DNA of 64,000 nucleotides. Origin: Primulina eburnea. Taxonomy: Eukaryota; Streptophyta; Magnoliopsida; Lamiales; Gesneriaceae. Under the pieces are notes generated by a model. That model was not told the origin of the DNA, searched no databases, and worked only from the letters and a program-made list of their open reading frames with translations. The stretch is from the NCBI RefSeq assembly GCF_022965805.1, contig NC_133108.1, positions 19,108,056 to 19,172,055 of the forward strand. The letters are read 5' to 3'. A program made the position numbers and the translations under genes. Shown here in pieces: positions 11,401 to 22,452 of this stretch. How positions within the stretch are numbered: the stretch's first letter is position 1; every line of letters begins with the position of its first letter.

Positions 11401-14400
11401 CAAATGCGTATATGTTGCAATCTCGGTTTCCAACCTTTAAATAATTCAAATGACGTCTTTGGGACAGCCTTAGTTAGAACTCGGTTTAATATACACACAG
11501 TTGTCTTAAGAGCTTCAATCCACAAAAATTTAGGAAGTTTGGAGCTAAACATGCTCCTCACCATGGGTTTCTCCTCTCAACTACGCCATTTTGGTCCGAA
11601 GAACCAGGCATAGTATATTGGGCAACAATCCCATGTTCCTAGAGAAACTTCACAAACGGACTAGGTGTCTGTCTACTCTCAGTGTATCTACCATAATATT
11701 CATCATTTCTATCAGTTCTCACAATCTTAATCTGTTTTCCACTTCAGCCTTGAAAACCTTAAAGGCTTCAAGTGCATCGTTTTTGTTATGAAGCATGTAG
11801 ATATACATGTATCGTGAGTACTCATCCATGAAAGAGATGAAGTATTTCGAACTTTGCATGTCCATATTTGGACAACAAATATTTGAATGTATGATTTCTA
11901 ATATTTTTGTACTCCTCTTAACACCCTTTTTAGACTTAATGGTCTGCTTTCCCTTTATGCAATCCACACAAGTCTCAAATTCAGTAAAATCTAAAGTATT
12001 AAGTACTCCATCATTCACCAATCTTTTAATCCTCTCTATGGATATGTGTCCCAATCTCCTATGCCACAATATAGAGAAATATCATTTATAACACATCTTT
12101 TAATACCTCTCTAAAACTGTACAGCAAGGCAGATGTGGAAAGATTTGGGATTCAAGGCGTGGAATGGTCACCTATTGACGATGATATGAAGGAACAGCTT
12201 GAAAAACCTTTCTGTGAAGATGAGATCAAGAAGGCGGTGTTTGATTGTGATAGGAGTAAAGCACCGGGGCCCGATGGTTATACCATGGCGGTCTACCAGG
12301 ATTGTTGGGAGGTACTTAAAGGAGATTTAACCAAGGTATTCACAGAATTTCACGAAGGGGGCATCATTAATGGGTTGACCAATGAAACGTATATATGTTT
12401 GATACCTAAGAAGCATGACTCGTTAAAGGTAAGAGATTTCAGGCCAATTAGCCTCACTACGAGCTTGTACAAGATTATTGCAAAAGTTTTGGCTACAAGG
12501 ATGAAAAAGGTGTTGTCACATACTTTGTCAGAATCTCAAAATGCATTTATTGAGGGGAAGCACATTTTGGACTGTTGTTTGATTGCGAATGAGCTGGTGG
12601 AAGAAGGGAGGAAGAAAGATAAAAAAGGATGGGTTTTGAAAATTGATTTTGAAAAAGCATATGACAATGTTGAATGGGATTTTTTGGATTTCGTCTTAAA
12701 AATGAAGGGATTCGGGGAAAGGTGGAGAGGATGGATAAGAGGTTGTGTATCTAATGTATCGTTCTCAATCATGATTAACGGGAGACCAAGGGGGAAATTT
12801 AAAGCATTCAAGGGACTTAGACAGGGAGATCCTTTATCACCTTTTTTTGTTCAACATGGTTGTGGATGTTTTGGGCAGATTAGTTGACACAGCAAAAGAA
12901 AAGAAATTCATCAGTGGAGTCGAAGTAGGGAGAGAAAAAGTGGAAGTGTCTCATATACAGTTTGCGGACGATACACTGTTTTTCGTCAAGAGTGAAGATC
13001 ACTTGGGATTTCTGGTGAGAATTTTGAAAGCGTTTTGTGATATGTCGGGCTTGAGGATCAACTGGGATAAAAGTGCTTTGCTGGGAATTAAACAAGATGA
13101 AGTAGTTGGGGAAAATATGGCAAGGGAAATTGGTTGTCGCAGGGAACAATGGCCCATAAAATATTTGGGAGTCCCTCTCGGTGGTAACCCATTACAAGCG
13201 TCTTTTTGGGAACCTATAATCACTAAAATGAAACACAGATTGGCATCGTGGAAAAAAGCTTTCTTGTCTAAGGGAGGTAGACTCACATTGATTGCCGCGG
13301 TGTTCACTGCATTGCCTATATACTTTTTGTCTCTTTTCAAGGTACCAAAAGGAATAGCGGGGGCGATGGAAAAGGTAATGAGGGATTTTTTGTGGGATGG
13401 GAACGAGGGTGATTCTCATTGTCATATGGTTAGGTGGGAGAAAGTTTGTAGGCCAAAGCAACAAGGAGGGCTGGGCATTGGGAATATTTGCTTACGAAAT
13501 ATAGCTTTAATGGGGAAATGGTGGTGGAGGTTTAATGTTGAAAATGAGACGTTGTGGAAAAGAATAATAAGAAGCAAGTATGGGATGCAAGAAAATGGAT
13601 GGGATGCGGGGTTGGCTAAGAATGTGACTTTTAGATGTCCGTGGAAGTTCATTTCTAAAACATACCCGGCTTATCACCGATTAGTGAGAGTAGTGGTTCG
13701 AGGGGGGAATACAATAAGATTTTGGGAGGATATTTGGTTGGGAGTCTCTTCTTTCCGGGACTTGTTCCCAGCTTTGTTTCGTGTTTCATTGGCACATAAT
13801 TTACCTATCTCTTATTTTGCTCACCTTGATTGTTCCACAAATGTTTTTTCTTGGGACCTTCATCTCCGTCGATCACTCCGAGAGGAGGAGGTCTCGCAAC
13901 TATCCTCAATATTTAACATTCTACAGGGGGTGAGATTAGTGGAGGGGGTTGATGATTTTCAGCAGTAGGAGGGGGATCCATCTGGGATATTCTCGGTCAA
14001 ATCTTTTTTCCAATCTTTTTTCAGAAAAGAGAATGGGGCCCAAGAGTTCAAATTTTTCAATATCATTTGGAAAGTGCCTATTCCTTCAAAGATTCAGATA
14101 TTCTCATGGACGGCAATCATTGCTAAATTACCGACATCTAAGGTGATGCAGAAGAGATATCCTAATTGTTCTCTTTGCCCAAACTGGTGTGTGTTGTGTC
14201 GTCAGGAGGTGGAAACACAAGATCATTTGTTCATTCACTGCAAATTCACTCATGCATTGTGGGCCAAGGCTTTGGTGGAATTGAAACTGTTTTGGGTTGT
14301 GCCGAGGACAATTAATGACTTGTACAATACAGATCTTGGCAATATGCTCGGTAAGAAAGGAAAGATTTTCTGGAGAATGGTGATCCACGGCGTAACATGG

Positions 14401-17400
14401 GAAATATGGTTGGAGAGAAATAGAAGAATTTTTCAAGAAATAGAAGAAACAACGGAAGATATCTGAGGGAAAATCAAGTTCACTTTAGCCAATTGGATTC
14501 GAGCGGATAAGAACTTTTATGGAGTCTCTACTTTTGACATTTTAAGAGATTGGTCCTATGTGTATTGTTAAAATTAGAGCTTTCATTTGGCTACAGTGGA
14601 TTGCTAGTCCACTACTTGTAATGTTTAAATAACAATAATTATTAATAATATTTATGTTTCTCATCAAAAAAAAAAAATCATTTTACCTTTTCCAACAATA
14701 TTTGATTTATAAAATAAATTTATTGATTTATCCAAAAGCTCAAAGAAATAACCAAAGGGTACAAGATTTGAAACCAAAATTAAATTCCTAGAAAAACTAG
14801 GAACATAACATGAGTTTTCCAATTTTAAATAATACCACTATCCAATATAAGGCAGCAAATCCCAATAGCGTCCACATGCGAAGACATCTTGTTTCCTGAA
14901 TAGATGTTCCGCTCATTTCCTTGAGATTTCCTTAGACTTTGCATACCCTGCAAGGTATTTATAACATGGATTATAGAACCATTCAATCCACCATGTGTTA
15001 TAAATCATATCAACCATAAATTCATAACAGAAACATGAAATAGGAATACATTTCTTTTCAAGTCAATTCTTAAATTTAATATAATCTTTCTTCATGTGTC
15101 CCGTCTTTTTAGAGAAGAAACACTTAGATTCTTTCTTGATGTCAGGTTGGGTGGAATTATTCCTTTCCTTTTTCCCTTGACTTTGGCTTGCTTCTTATAC
15201 TTTACTTGTGTAGTCATAAAAACATTATCAATTGTTTCCATTAACAACATTCCTTTTTCTTGAACACATATGGTCATTAATTCATTTATTGACCACTTAT
15301 CTTTATGTGTATTGTAGCAAATTTTGAAGAGTCCATATTGTTGTAGAAGAGTGCATAAAATGTAGAGCACAACAAAAGTTTCAGACATTTCCACTTCAAG
15401 TGTCTTGAGTCGAGCCGTTATGTCCCGCATTTTCATAATGTGTTATCGTACACCTTTCACACTGGTGAGCCTTAATGAAGAGAATTCCATAATTAGGGTG
15501 CCTGCAAATGCCTTATCTGAAGACTGAAACTGTTCATCAATAGCTTTCAGTAATTCTTTGAAATTATTATGCTGATCGACAGAACCACACATACCAGCAG
15601 ATATTTTAAGCTTCATGAATATTGCAGAGCCGATTAGATCGCTCCCATTTTTCATAAAGATCGACATCATCCGGAACGCTATTTTCCGTATAGCATAATC
15701 AATATCAATCCACCCCAACTGAAGAAGAATTCTTGCTTTTCATATTTTATAATTATCGCCCTTCAGTTATGGAATGTCATATTTCATATAAGAAAAACTC
15801 GCAGGTTGCATAACTACATAAAAATATAACATGCTTATTATTTTTAAAATTTCGAAGTAATATCATGATTTGAAATCACATACTATTATAAGAAACTGTA
15901 AGCAATATTTATTATTTTAATTTTAGTTAATTAATATTACTCCACTCTATATTGTATGTAACAAAAAATTATACATACATATAACAAAATAAAAAGAAAA
16001 TTATACACAAATTAAATTATTTATAAACTCTAGAATTATTTTAATGTGTACAAATTATTTAACCAAATGCTATATGTATATCAAATTATACATATAACTT
16101 AATAACACATTAATTATTATTATTATCATTTATATATATATATATATATATATATACAAATGCTATATGTACATCAAATTATACATATAACTTAATAACA
16201 CTTTAATTATTATTATTATCATTTATATATACATATATATATATATATATACATACAAATGCTATATGTACATCAAATTATACATATAACTTAATAACAC
16301 TTTAATTATTATTATTATTATCATTTATATATATATATATATATATAAATCATACTAGCAATAATAATAATAATAAACAAATGAATTCATTACTGAAGGT
16401 CTCCATCAAAATGAATTGGGGGACCAACTATATATATCACATTAATTATTATTATTATAATTATTATAAACAAATGAATTATTAAAGTTTGAAAATTTGA
16501 CCAAATGGCAAATGACAGACAACTTCACATTTCATTTGACAGAAGCCATTAAATGCATCAATTATCATGTATTTGAATTTAATTCATATGAATTATTTGA
16601 TATAAAATTTATCTTCAACCTTCGACTCTGCATATATTAACTTTCAGAAACCTTTTACAATTTTCAAGATTTCAACTAAGAACAAGGGTTTCGTATCAGT
16701 TATACTCCGAAGATGTTCTAAGGTAAATTATTTTATCAGATCTCCAATCTTCTTATGCAAATTTCATAAAGAAATTTTTCAAAATCATATGATATCGGAT
16801 TTTCAGAAAATGTAAAACAAATTTTTTCAAGCCAGAGGTATCACGGCTCTGATACCAAATGTCAGAATTTTTCTCAAAAATCATGTTTCAACATATTTAT
16901 AAACATGATAAATAATATACGGAAGTAGATCGAGCATTACCTCAAGACATTGAAATTTTTTAATTTCTCTGTTTTTCCTCCGATTGATGCAACACTCCAA
17001 CACTCTTTGTAGATGGTGTATTTTTTTCTTATGAGGTGTGTGCTTAGGGACCTCAATCACCGCTATTTATAGACGTTTCTCATACCATCGATGAGTTTAT
17101 CGGGAGCCCAAGAGTCAAAAGAAGAGGCGCATGCATGCCTAAATTTTCTAAAATTCGAAATTATAGGCTATAGCCGTCAACATTTTCTACATGTTTTTCC
17201 ATCTTTCTGATATGGGTCATTTTTCTTACAAAGACACCATTTTCGAAAGAAACCGTTTTAGGAAACAAAATATCATTTGAGGGTGGCCTAAAAAGGCCGG
17301 CAGCGAAACAATTGCAATTAGACAGGGAAAGCGAAACAATTGCAATCAGACAGGGAATTTCTATTTTTGTGAACTCTCTGCTTCATGAAAATAAGAGGGA

Positions 17401-20400
17401 GCTAGTTCTGTAAGCATAAACATAATTACAGAAAATAAGAGTACAAGAAGCAAGTGGACCAAAGCCAGTGAATAAATTCATGAATAAAATAATATGTCAA
17501 AGGCACTGCATATTAATCAGAAGGAAATTTTGCAACAAGGTCAATATGGAAGATTAACATATTTTATGAACTGATATAACTCCTTCCAATTCCTTTCAGA
17601 GGACAAGTATGTGGCAGGAGTAACATTTGTGAGAGATACTTACAAAGAAAGGAAAAAAAGCAATCCAAAAGTAAGTATGCCAACCTGCAATTCAAAAAAA
17701 AAAATATTCATGTTTACCGATCACCACAGTGCCCCTCAAGTTACTATATTTTCAGAGCTAATTAATACAGCAACTTCCACGTTGCATTGAAATAAAAACA
17801 GCAATGGTTATTAAGAAAACATAAAATATGCATGAATAATTTCCCACCATCTGGTATCGAGAAAGATATTTGAAATGCATACCATTAACATTCAACGACA
17901 AGAAGATGACGACAAAAATCCACAAATACCAACTGTAATAAATAAAAAACATATGTTAGTAGCCAAAGAATGGCGCCTTTAAAAGAAAGGGTTCAAGAAT
18001 AGGCACCAACATTACTCACTCTTTCAGCAATCAAATACCGGGATAGTAAGCAAAATAACCTGGTGAAACCTTTTTTTTGAAAGCTAACCAATCAAGTGTA
18101 TTGAAAACACACAGATACACTTGAAGATTGTCATTTTTCAAAATTTTAGTTTGATCAAGGTTATTTTTCAAAATTTTACTAAGATAAATACCTAATACCA
18201 ACAACAGTCTTAAAGTCTGCTTCAAGAGCACGTATCATGTACTTGTGGAAATCAAACTTTGGGTTTCCTCTGCAATGTGTCTGCAACAATATACGAGTAC
18301 TATGTAAGGAATTAGCACAAAGATGTAGAGAACAATAAAACATATCCGAGCTGGTGAGCTCACGAATCGATGACTAAGAACTTTGGCACAAACCATTATA
18401 AAACCAAGTCGGAGAGCAGTATAATCGCTTCTGGTTACAGATCCAAAGAATTGCTTAAAGAAGGAATGCTGAGACGTTAACCAAATAAGAAATCAACATT
18501 CAGCAAATCTCAGGAACGGAAACAGAGAATGCAAGAAGTCAACTAATCAATGAATGGAAAAACATAAAAAAGACGAGAAATCTAGAGTCATCATAATCAG
18601 GTGCAGCAATTTCTAGCAGAGTTTTTCAACATCACATAAATAAATTAAAGAATAATGATTGATACCATAAAATGTGGGAAACATTTCATGAAAAATTGAA
18701 CTTACCAACCAGCTCAACAAGACTGAATGCCTCCCAAGGCCCAAAAACCGCTTCTTGATGAAATCATGTTGATGGACATTGGTGAACTTCGGCTTCAAAA
18801 CTGCACATTGCCAAAACCTTTATTTCTTGGCACCGGTATAATTCACCCGAAACCTCACATTTCACGAATAATCTAGCTACTTGCTTAAAGTTAGTTAATC
18901 GAATGCCAACAGCATAGATTGCAAATAACCTTTACTCCAGTATACAACAAATTATTATGCACCAGTTGCAGAATTTAAAAAAAAAATCGATCACACTATT
19001 CACGAGCTCCAAAATTTCTAGGCCACAAAAGTTGGTATTAAATCTTGAGAACAATGAATTTATACCTTCTCCAACATTATGATTATCTTTAGCTATAGAC
19101 ACTTCCCAGTGCTTCCATTGCCGTATCTACAAATATTTATATTTTTGAGGAAATATTACAAAAGATAGCATCCATACATATCAAACTTAATGAGAAAGTT
19201 ACTACCAACCTTAGCCCCTCCAAATACAACAGTGAGAACAGAAAATGTCACATGGACGATTGCTAGAACAAATATAAATATGTGAAGATGATGCAATGCT
19301 TCAAGTGATAACAAAGGAACCTTATTCTGCATAAAGATAATGAAGAATATAGTTAGAAAATTTAACAAAGATATTTATGAACAAGAATTCAAAGAGTATG
19401 TACCTGTGGTGGTTTACGAAGATAAGGATGTCTATACGCATTTATCAACAAAATATGTAGAAAACAACAGTTCAGAAGATTTTGTTTCATAGTACAAGTT
19501 GGCTGAGTGCCTGAGAGTATTTTCTTAAGATGGACGAATTAGGGTGGTGCAATTGTTGTTCGTTTTTTTGTATGTTGCCTCATATTCCGTTACAAGCAGC
19601 TAACTACAGTTGATCTCAAAGAGGTTCTAATTTGATACATAGAAGTGCTATAAAATTAAATGTCATGACTGAAATGATAATAACCCATGTGACAACTTGA
19701 AAGTTTACCAAGAAACCATTTTGTTCCAAGCCAATGTAGAAAAAGTCTCAACTTTTATATAAAATATGAGAGGATTGCAAAACACGATTGCTGATAGCTA
19801 ATGATATTACAGTGAAGCCAAAAAAAATGCCACATCCAACGTCTATTACCAACTAATATGGACCAAGACAGGACATAAAGGCTCTATATAGCAACAAACA
19901 TCCCTATACAGGAAACTGAAAGGAATATTTTATTCTTTAATTAATTTTCCTTGTTGATAATATTATTATATTAACATATGGAGTTTTACGTTTTCAGACT
20001 AATAAGATTTGCTAGAATATTGATATTCATGATAAAATCGCTAGATATTATACTACTATTCAAAAGAATTTACTCCTTAATGAAATTCTTGTTTTCATAT
20101 TTGTGTAGGACTCTATACAAAAAATAAACTCTAGGGCAAATGAAGTCTATAAATAAGAGATCATTGATGTTGCACGCGTGTGGTTTTTGAGTGGGAGGAG
20201 AGCCGTGAAACGTCACACGAAGAGCAAGGAATTACGTCAGTGAATTAATAAAGAGTTCAAGTCAAAACGTATCGACATGTTGAGAACATTAAAATCAGTA
20301 CACCTATCACTTTTTTGATTAGTGTGTGGTCTATTCGAGAAATTCAGCTTCACATTTATTGCATCCGTAGTTTTGGTTATAAGGTTTGATATATATGTTT

Positions 20401-21380
20401 GGATGTACTTTCTTCCCTCGCTTGTTAAGGGAGTTAGCATTTACTTGTTCATTAGTTTTGATTTTTGTAAATTGATAAGTTTTTTAGTGAATCGGTTTGC
20501 CGTGAGCCACCGTACAAATATAAATACTTGTGCATGATTTAATCTATCTTATTTTATTCTTTAAAGTTTATTTAAACCTTGCTGCAAGACACAAATGAAA
20601 GGAACTGGATGATTATTAAATAACCTTTGCAGCACAGTAACCATTGCCAGCTGCTTCTGTGGCAAACAAACGGCGGTGATGTGAACTCAAATCTGGGCTA
20701 GCATCAGGTACTTCTCCAGTAGAAGAAGATTCATGAGACAACGAGCATGGAAGCATGTGTTTCATCGTATTTGAAGGCACACATATTTTAACTATCCGGC
20801 CTTGAAATACCGTCAACATGAGAGATATGAACCCCAACAGCATCAACTCTACGACCACCAAAATAAGATTTACAAAGCAAAAGTCAATTGAAGTCATAAA
20901 GAAGAACAAAAGGAAGTGTAAATTTTTTAGACAATTAAACCAAAAAAAAAAAAAACGCTCACCTTCTTTAACTTTTTGCAAAGCTTCATAGAGTGGTTTT
21001 TGGTCTTTGCTCTTCAAATACTGTGCACGATTAACAAACCGTTACGCCATTCGGAAGCAGCCCAGATTCAGAAAAAAAAAAGGCGTAAATATAAAATCTT
21101 TCTAACAAATTTCTAAGAAAAAATCAATTTTCCCATCAAAACTTCATATAACGAGGTCAAACTAACCTTCCCCATTCCCATTACCTTCAGTAATCAAACG
21201 TCAAATTGAAAAAAAAAACTTCAAATATGTATACAACAAAAAAAATAGAACCTTCCCAGTGTAGTGAAGGAGGCGCTCAGCTGCAAGAGAAATGGCGACG
21301 ATTACGGTGCACACGGCGGCGATAACCCACGTGGGAGTGAACTCTAAAGATGCCCCTTCACCTTCCTCTCCCCCGCTCAT
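7589..21380 (-). CDS. MLO: MLO-family seven-transmembrane protein, complete 14-exon gene
   Basis: Plasma-membrane protein of the MLO family (known as powdery-mildew susceptibility factors, calmodulin binders and calcium-permeable channels). Exons, in transcript order: 21252-21380, 20963-21020, 20625-20848, 19210-19326, 19066-19126, 18706-18800, 18394-18468, 18192-18280, 17883-17932, 17644-17684, 8220-8429, 8065-8132, 7909-7969, 7589-7813. Lengths sum to 1503 nt, 500 codons plus TAA. All junctions are GT..AG and phases join without a stop. The start is the ATG before SGGEEGEG, since the family normally begins shortly before the (F/E)TPTW motif. Seven hydrophobic segments, four loop cysteine positions and the basic/tryptophan calmodulin-binding stretch after GLVGWAQK are present. 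By recollection it is closest to the Arabidopsis MLO1/13/15 group. Intron 10 is 9.2 kb because of transposons. Intactness is seen; function is inferred from the family. Confidence 0.93.
8692..9080 (-). mobile_element. Copia 3' LTR
   Basis: About 389 bp, TGCCAAAATTTTTCTC.. to TTTACTTACA on the plus strand, aligning with 16860-17230. TG has been kept but the third and fourth bases differ from the partner. Confidence 0.88.
9081..9092 (-). other. Copia polypurine tract
   Basis: Minus-strand AAGTGGGATAA directly upstream of the 3' LTR, the expected plus-strand primer of reverse transcription. Confidence 0.7.
9093..9629 (-). mobile_element. Copia region between RNase H and polypurine tract
   Basis: AT-rich tail of the Copia internal region. 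A 108-codon plus-strand frame here is antisense to the element, matches nothing I recognise and is not called a gene. Confidence 0.6.
9630..10950 (-). pseudogene. Copia reverse transcriptase and RNase H remnant
   Basis: Broken frames read in order from 10950 down to 9630. Recognisable words are MDVKTTFLNGELEEEVY and SIYGLKQASRQWY (RT), an active-site HLDD near 10310 in place of the usual YVDD, and the RNase H end YFDSDYAGC, KSTSGYIF, EAEFVS. Several frameshifts and stops separate the pieces, so no functional product is possible. Confidence 0.88.
11052..12085 (-). pseudogene. Copia GAG-pre-integrase and integrase remnant
   Basis: 12069-11719 carries MWHRRLGHI and CVDCIKGKQ (zinc-binding pre-integrase) and the first part of the integrase core. 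11564-11052 carries the rest (ALKTTVCILNRVLTKAVPKT, and WKPRLQHIRIWCC, which resembles Copia GxxPxxxHLRxFGC). A frameshift near 11580-11720 separates them. The upstream continuation is cut by the LINE. Confidence 0.88.
12090..14677 (+). mobile_element. 5'-truncated L1-type LINE nested in the Copia element
   Basis: Plus-strand non-LTR retrotransposon ending in a 12-base poly(A) at 14666-14677. It interrupts the Copia pol frame: protease-side sequence resumes at about 14680 and GAG-pre-integrase ends near 12085. Flanks AAATATCATTTATAAC (12074 on) and AAAAATCATTTTACC (14673 on) may be a decayed target duplication, so the exact left end is uncertain by about 15 bp. The endonuclease half of ORF2 is missing, typical of 5' truncation during target-primed reverse transcription. 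Confidence 0.88.
12095..14466 (+). pseudogene. LINE ORF2: reverse transcriptase and zf-RVT region
   Basis: The frame enters just before the RT domain. Seen in order: SKAPGPDGYT, CLIPKK, DFRPISLTTSLYKIIAKVLA, QNAFIEGKHI, KIDFEKAYDNV, GLRQGDPLSPF, then after a 1-base slip in a T run near 12843 the active site FADD (QFADDTLFF), INWDKS, and the C-terminal zf-RVT (PLPxxxxQVF-like region, then CxxC at 14198 and the HCxxxH-like HLFIHC). A TAG at 13966-13968 breaks the frame before the zf-RVT domain. Two lesions only, so the copy is fairly young. Confidence 0.9.
14678..15091 (-). pseudogene. Copia protease / pre-integrase linker remnant
   Basis: On the minus strand broken text resembles the Copia segment after the protease: a short VDAIG-like word near 14880 and VPFGYFFELLDKS..FYKSNIV near 14700-14770, just before the LINE insertion. 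No protease DTG/DSG triad is readable, so the domain is partly lost. Confidence 0.6.
15092..15760 (-). pseudogene. Copia gag remnant
   Basis: Two overlapping minus-strand frames, 15718-15443 (LGWIDIDYAIRK, KAFAGTLIMEFSSLRLTSVKGVR) and 15436-15092 (KMRDITARLKTLEVEMSETF, NTHKDKWSINELMTICVQE), are the standard plant Copia UBN2-type gag separated by a frameshift at about 15440. The zinc knuckle normally after the lysine-rich segment is not readable. Confidence 0.85.
15761..16847 (-). mobile_element. Copia leader with AT-rich expansion
   Basis: Untranslated leader between PBS and gag, unusually long because of tandem AT-rich repeats (16064-16348). No frame recognised. Confidence 0.6.
16064..16348. 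repeat. Three tandem ~95-bp AT-rich units with (TA)n
   Basis: Each unit begins CAAATGCTATATGTA, continues with an ATTATACATATAACTTAATA block, a TTATTATTATTATC tract and a (TA)n run. The units differ mainly in (TA)n length. Confidence 0.85.
16848..16859 (-). other. Copia primer-binding site
   Basis: Plus-strand GCTCTGATACCA next to the LTR is the reverse complement of TGGTATCAGAGC (initiator tRNA-Met). Confidence 0.88.
16860..17230 (-). mobile_element. Copia 5' LTR
   Basis: 371 bp, TGTCAGAATTTTTCTC.. to TTTTCTTACA on the plus strand. It aligns with 8692-9080 apart from about 20 bp of small indels. Confidence 0.9.
17231..17643 (-). other. Proximal part of MLO intron 10
   Basis: Unique intron sequence between the Copia insertion and the donor of exon 10 (GT at 17642-17643 on the minus strand). 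No further repeat recognised. Confidence 0.7.
17644..21380 (-). CDS. MLO: MLO exons 1-10 (N-terminus to TM5)
   Basis: Exon 1 carries the FTPTW motif and TM1 and ends LLHYTGK. Exon 2 reads YLKSKDQKPLYEALQKVKE. Exon 3 gives TM2 (ELMLLGFISL..) and the first extracellular loop with ICVP and HMLPCSL and ends NGYCAAK. Exon 4 is KVPLLSLEALHHLHIFIFVL plus TM3. Exons 5-8 are the long cytosolic loop (IRQWKHWE, HQHDFIKKRFLGLG, SFFKQFFGSV, CRGNPKFDFHKYM). Exon 9 is WYLWIFVVIFLSLNVN (TM4). Exon 10 is only 41 nt (WHTYFWIAFFPFF) and is easy to miss; it has AG at 17685-17686 and GT at 17642-17643. Intron 1-9 lengths are 231, 114, 1298, 83, 265, 237, 113, 259 and 198 bp. Confidence 0.92.
19950..20590 (+). repeat. 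LTR-like sequence in MLO intron 3
   Basis: Starts TGTTGATAATATTATTA near 19952, has a TATA-like TCTATAAATAAGAG at 20146 and a promoter-to-R-like layout as in short Copia solo LTRs. I could not find a convincing CA end or target duplication, so this is only a suggestion. It explains why intron 3 is 1.3 kb. Confidence 0.3.
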
Positions 21381-21603
21381 ATTTCTCCCTTTCTCCTCAA
21401 GATCAAGAAAATAAAAACCCACCAACAAATCACCCGAAGAGAGCCTTGAATTTTTTTTATTCGTTTCAAACTAAGGAGGTAGACCGACGACAACGGTGGG
21501 AATGGATTCGAGAAAGCTGACTGTCGTTAAGTTATTTATGATAATAATGGTTCGAGTAATTAATAGGGTCCCGTTTTGAATGATGGAGAGAGTTTGTTCG
21601 TAC
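21381..21603 (-). promoter_or_regulatory. MLO 5' UTR and proximal upstream region
   Basis: Sequence upstream of the MLO start on the minus strand. Start context is GAGAAATATGAGC. A weak TATA-like CATAAATAAC lies near 21531-21540. No transcription start can be fixed from sequence alone. Confidence 0.35.
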
Positions 21604-21775
21604 ATGTGAGATCGTTTCACGCATCATCATCTGTGAGACGGATTAACTCTACTCATATTCAAAATAAAAATTAATACTTTTAGCATAAAAAATAATATTT
21701 TTACATGGTTGATCTAAATAAGAAATCTGTTTCATAAATACGATCGGTGAGACCGTCTCACATAAATTTTTGCCG
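21604..21775. repeat. Short dispersed repeat with GAGACGG/GAGACCGTCTCAC ends
   Basis: About 170 bp: one end has CTGTGAGACGGATTAA, the other GGTGAGACCGTCTCACAT, itself a 12-bp palindrome (TGAGACCGTCTCA region). The middle contains CATAAAAAATAATATTTTTACATGG. The format matches a small non-autonomous repeat (MITE- or SINE-like) I recall as abundant in some asterid genomes; that recollection is not checked. Confidence 0.5.
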
Positions 21776-22354
21776 TAGAACAAACTTGTCGAAAAAAGTT
21801 CCGTCAAAATTTGTCGCTCGAAAATTGTGTTTGGGTGCACACTTTTTCTTTTTCAGGAAAAACTTACTAAATTCAATAAAATATTTTATTAACGTTATAA
21901 GTTTTTAGATTTTTAAGAGTTTAAAAATATAAATATGGATTTCTATAAAACTAAAAATTTTATTTTTCAGGAAAAAATTATTTTAGTGGTGAAATTCAAA
22001 AAACGATGATCTGACTTAAAAATTAAGAAGTTTTATCTTAATTATAATTTTTTAAGTAAAATGTTATAGCATTCAAACTGGATCAATACTTGGACCTACT
22101 CCTTATGTTACTTGAAGTTTTTAGAAACGACAAAGTTCTTTCCCCCATGTTGTGAGGGCTTAATAATTTGAAAACAATCCAGTTTCACATTTGTAACCTA
22201 GTACTGTATTGAAAAATAAAACAATCAGTGTTAGTATTTTTGGATATTTTAGAACATTATTTTGATATTTTAAAATCAATTCAATAAAACAATTTAATTC
22301 ATTTGCATGCATGTGGTTTACGTGAATTGACTTTTGGACGTTCCAAATCCTCCC
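21776..22354. other. Intergenic AT-rich DNA
   Basis: No gene, repeat or conserved motif recognised between the short repeat and the Gypsy fragment. Confidence 0.5.
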
Positions 22355-22452
22355 CCCTCCCCCATTAAATAAAATTTTGTCCTCGAAATTAAGACTTACC
22401 GAATAGTTCGGGATAGTGACTACTCATCTCTGACTCAGTCTCTCAAGTGACT
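22355..22452 (-). pseudogene. Antisense Gypsy pol 3' tail with polypurine tract
   Basis: Read on the minus strand: ETESEM..YPELFGK, the terminal residues of a Tekay-type integrase/chromodomain tail, then the text TTTCGAGGACAAAATTT and a purine run AATGGGGGAGGGGGGA. The orientation is opposite to element E, which begins at the next base. Confidence 0.7.

Larger units (their letters stand above)
8692..17230 (-). mobile_element. Ty1/Copia retrotransposon inside MLO intron 10
   Basis: Two LTRs (8692-9080, 16860-17230) bound a minus-strand Copia element of about 5.9 kb once the LINE is removed. Order on the minus strand: LTR, PBS, gag, protease region, GAG-pre-integrase, integrase, RT, RNase H, PPT, LTR, which is the Copia order. 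Flanks aggac (8687-8691) and aagac (17231-17235) look like a 5-bp target duplication with one change. Frames are full of stops, so it is dead. It lies in the same orientation as the MLO gene. Confidence 0.9.

Noticed and set aside
12536..13652. Minus-strand frames of 76-113 codons across the LINE
   Set aside because: All are shadows of the plus-strand ORF2 reverse transcriptase.
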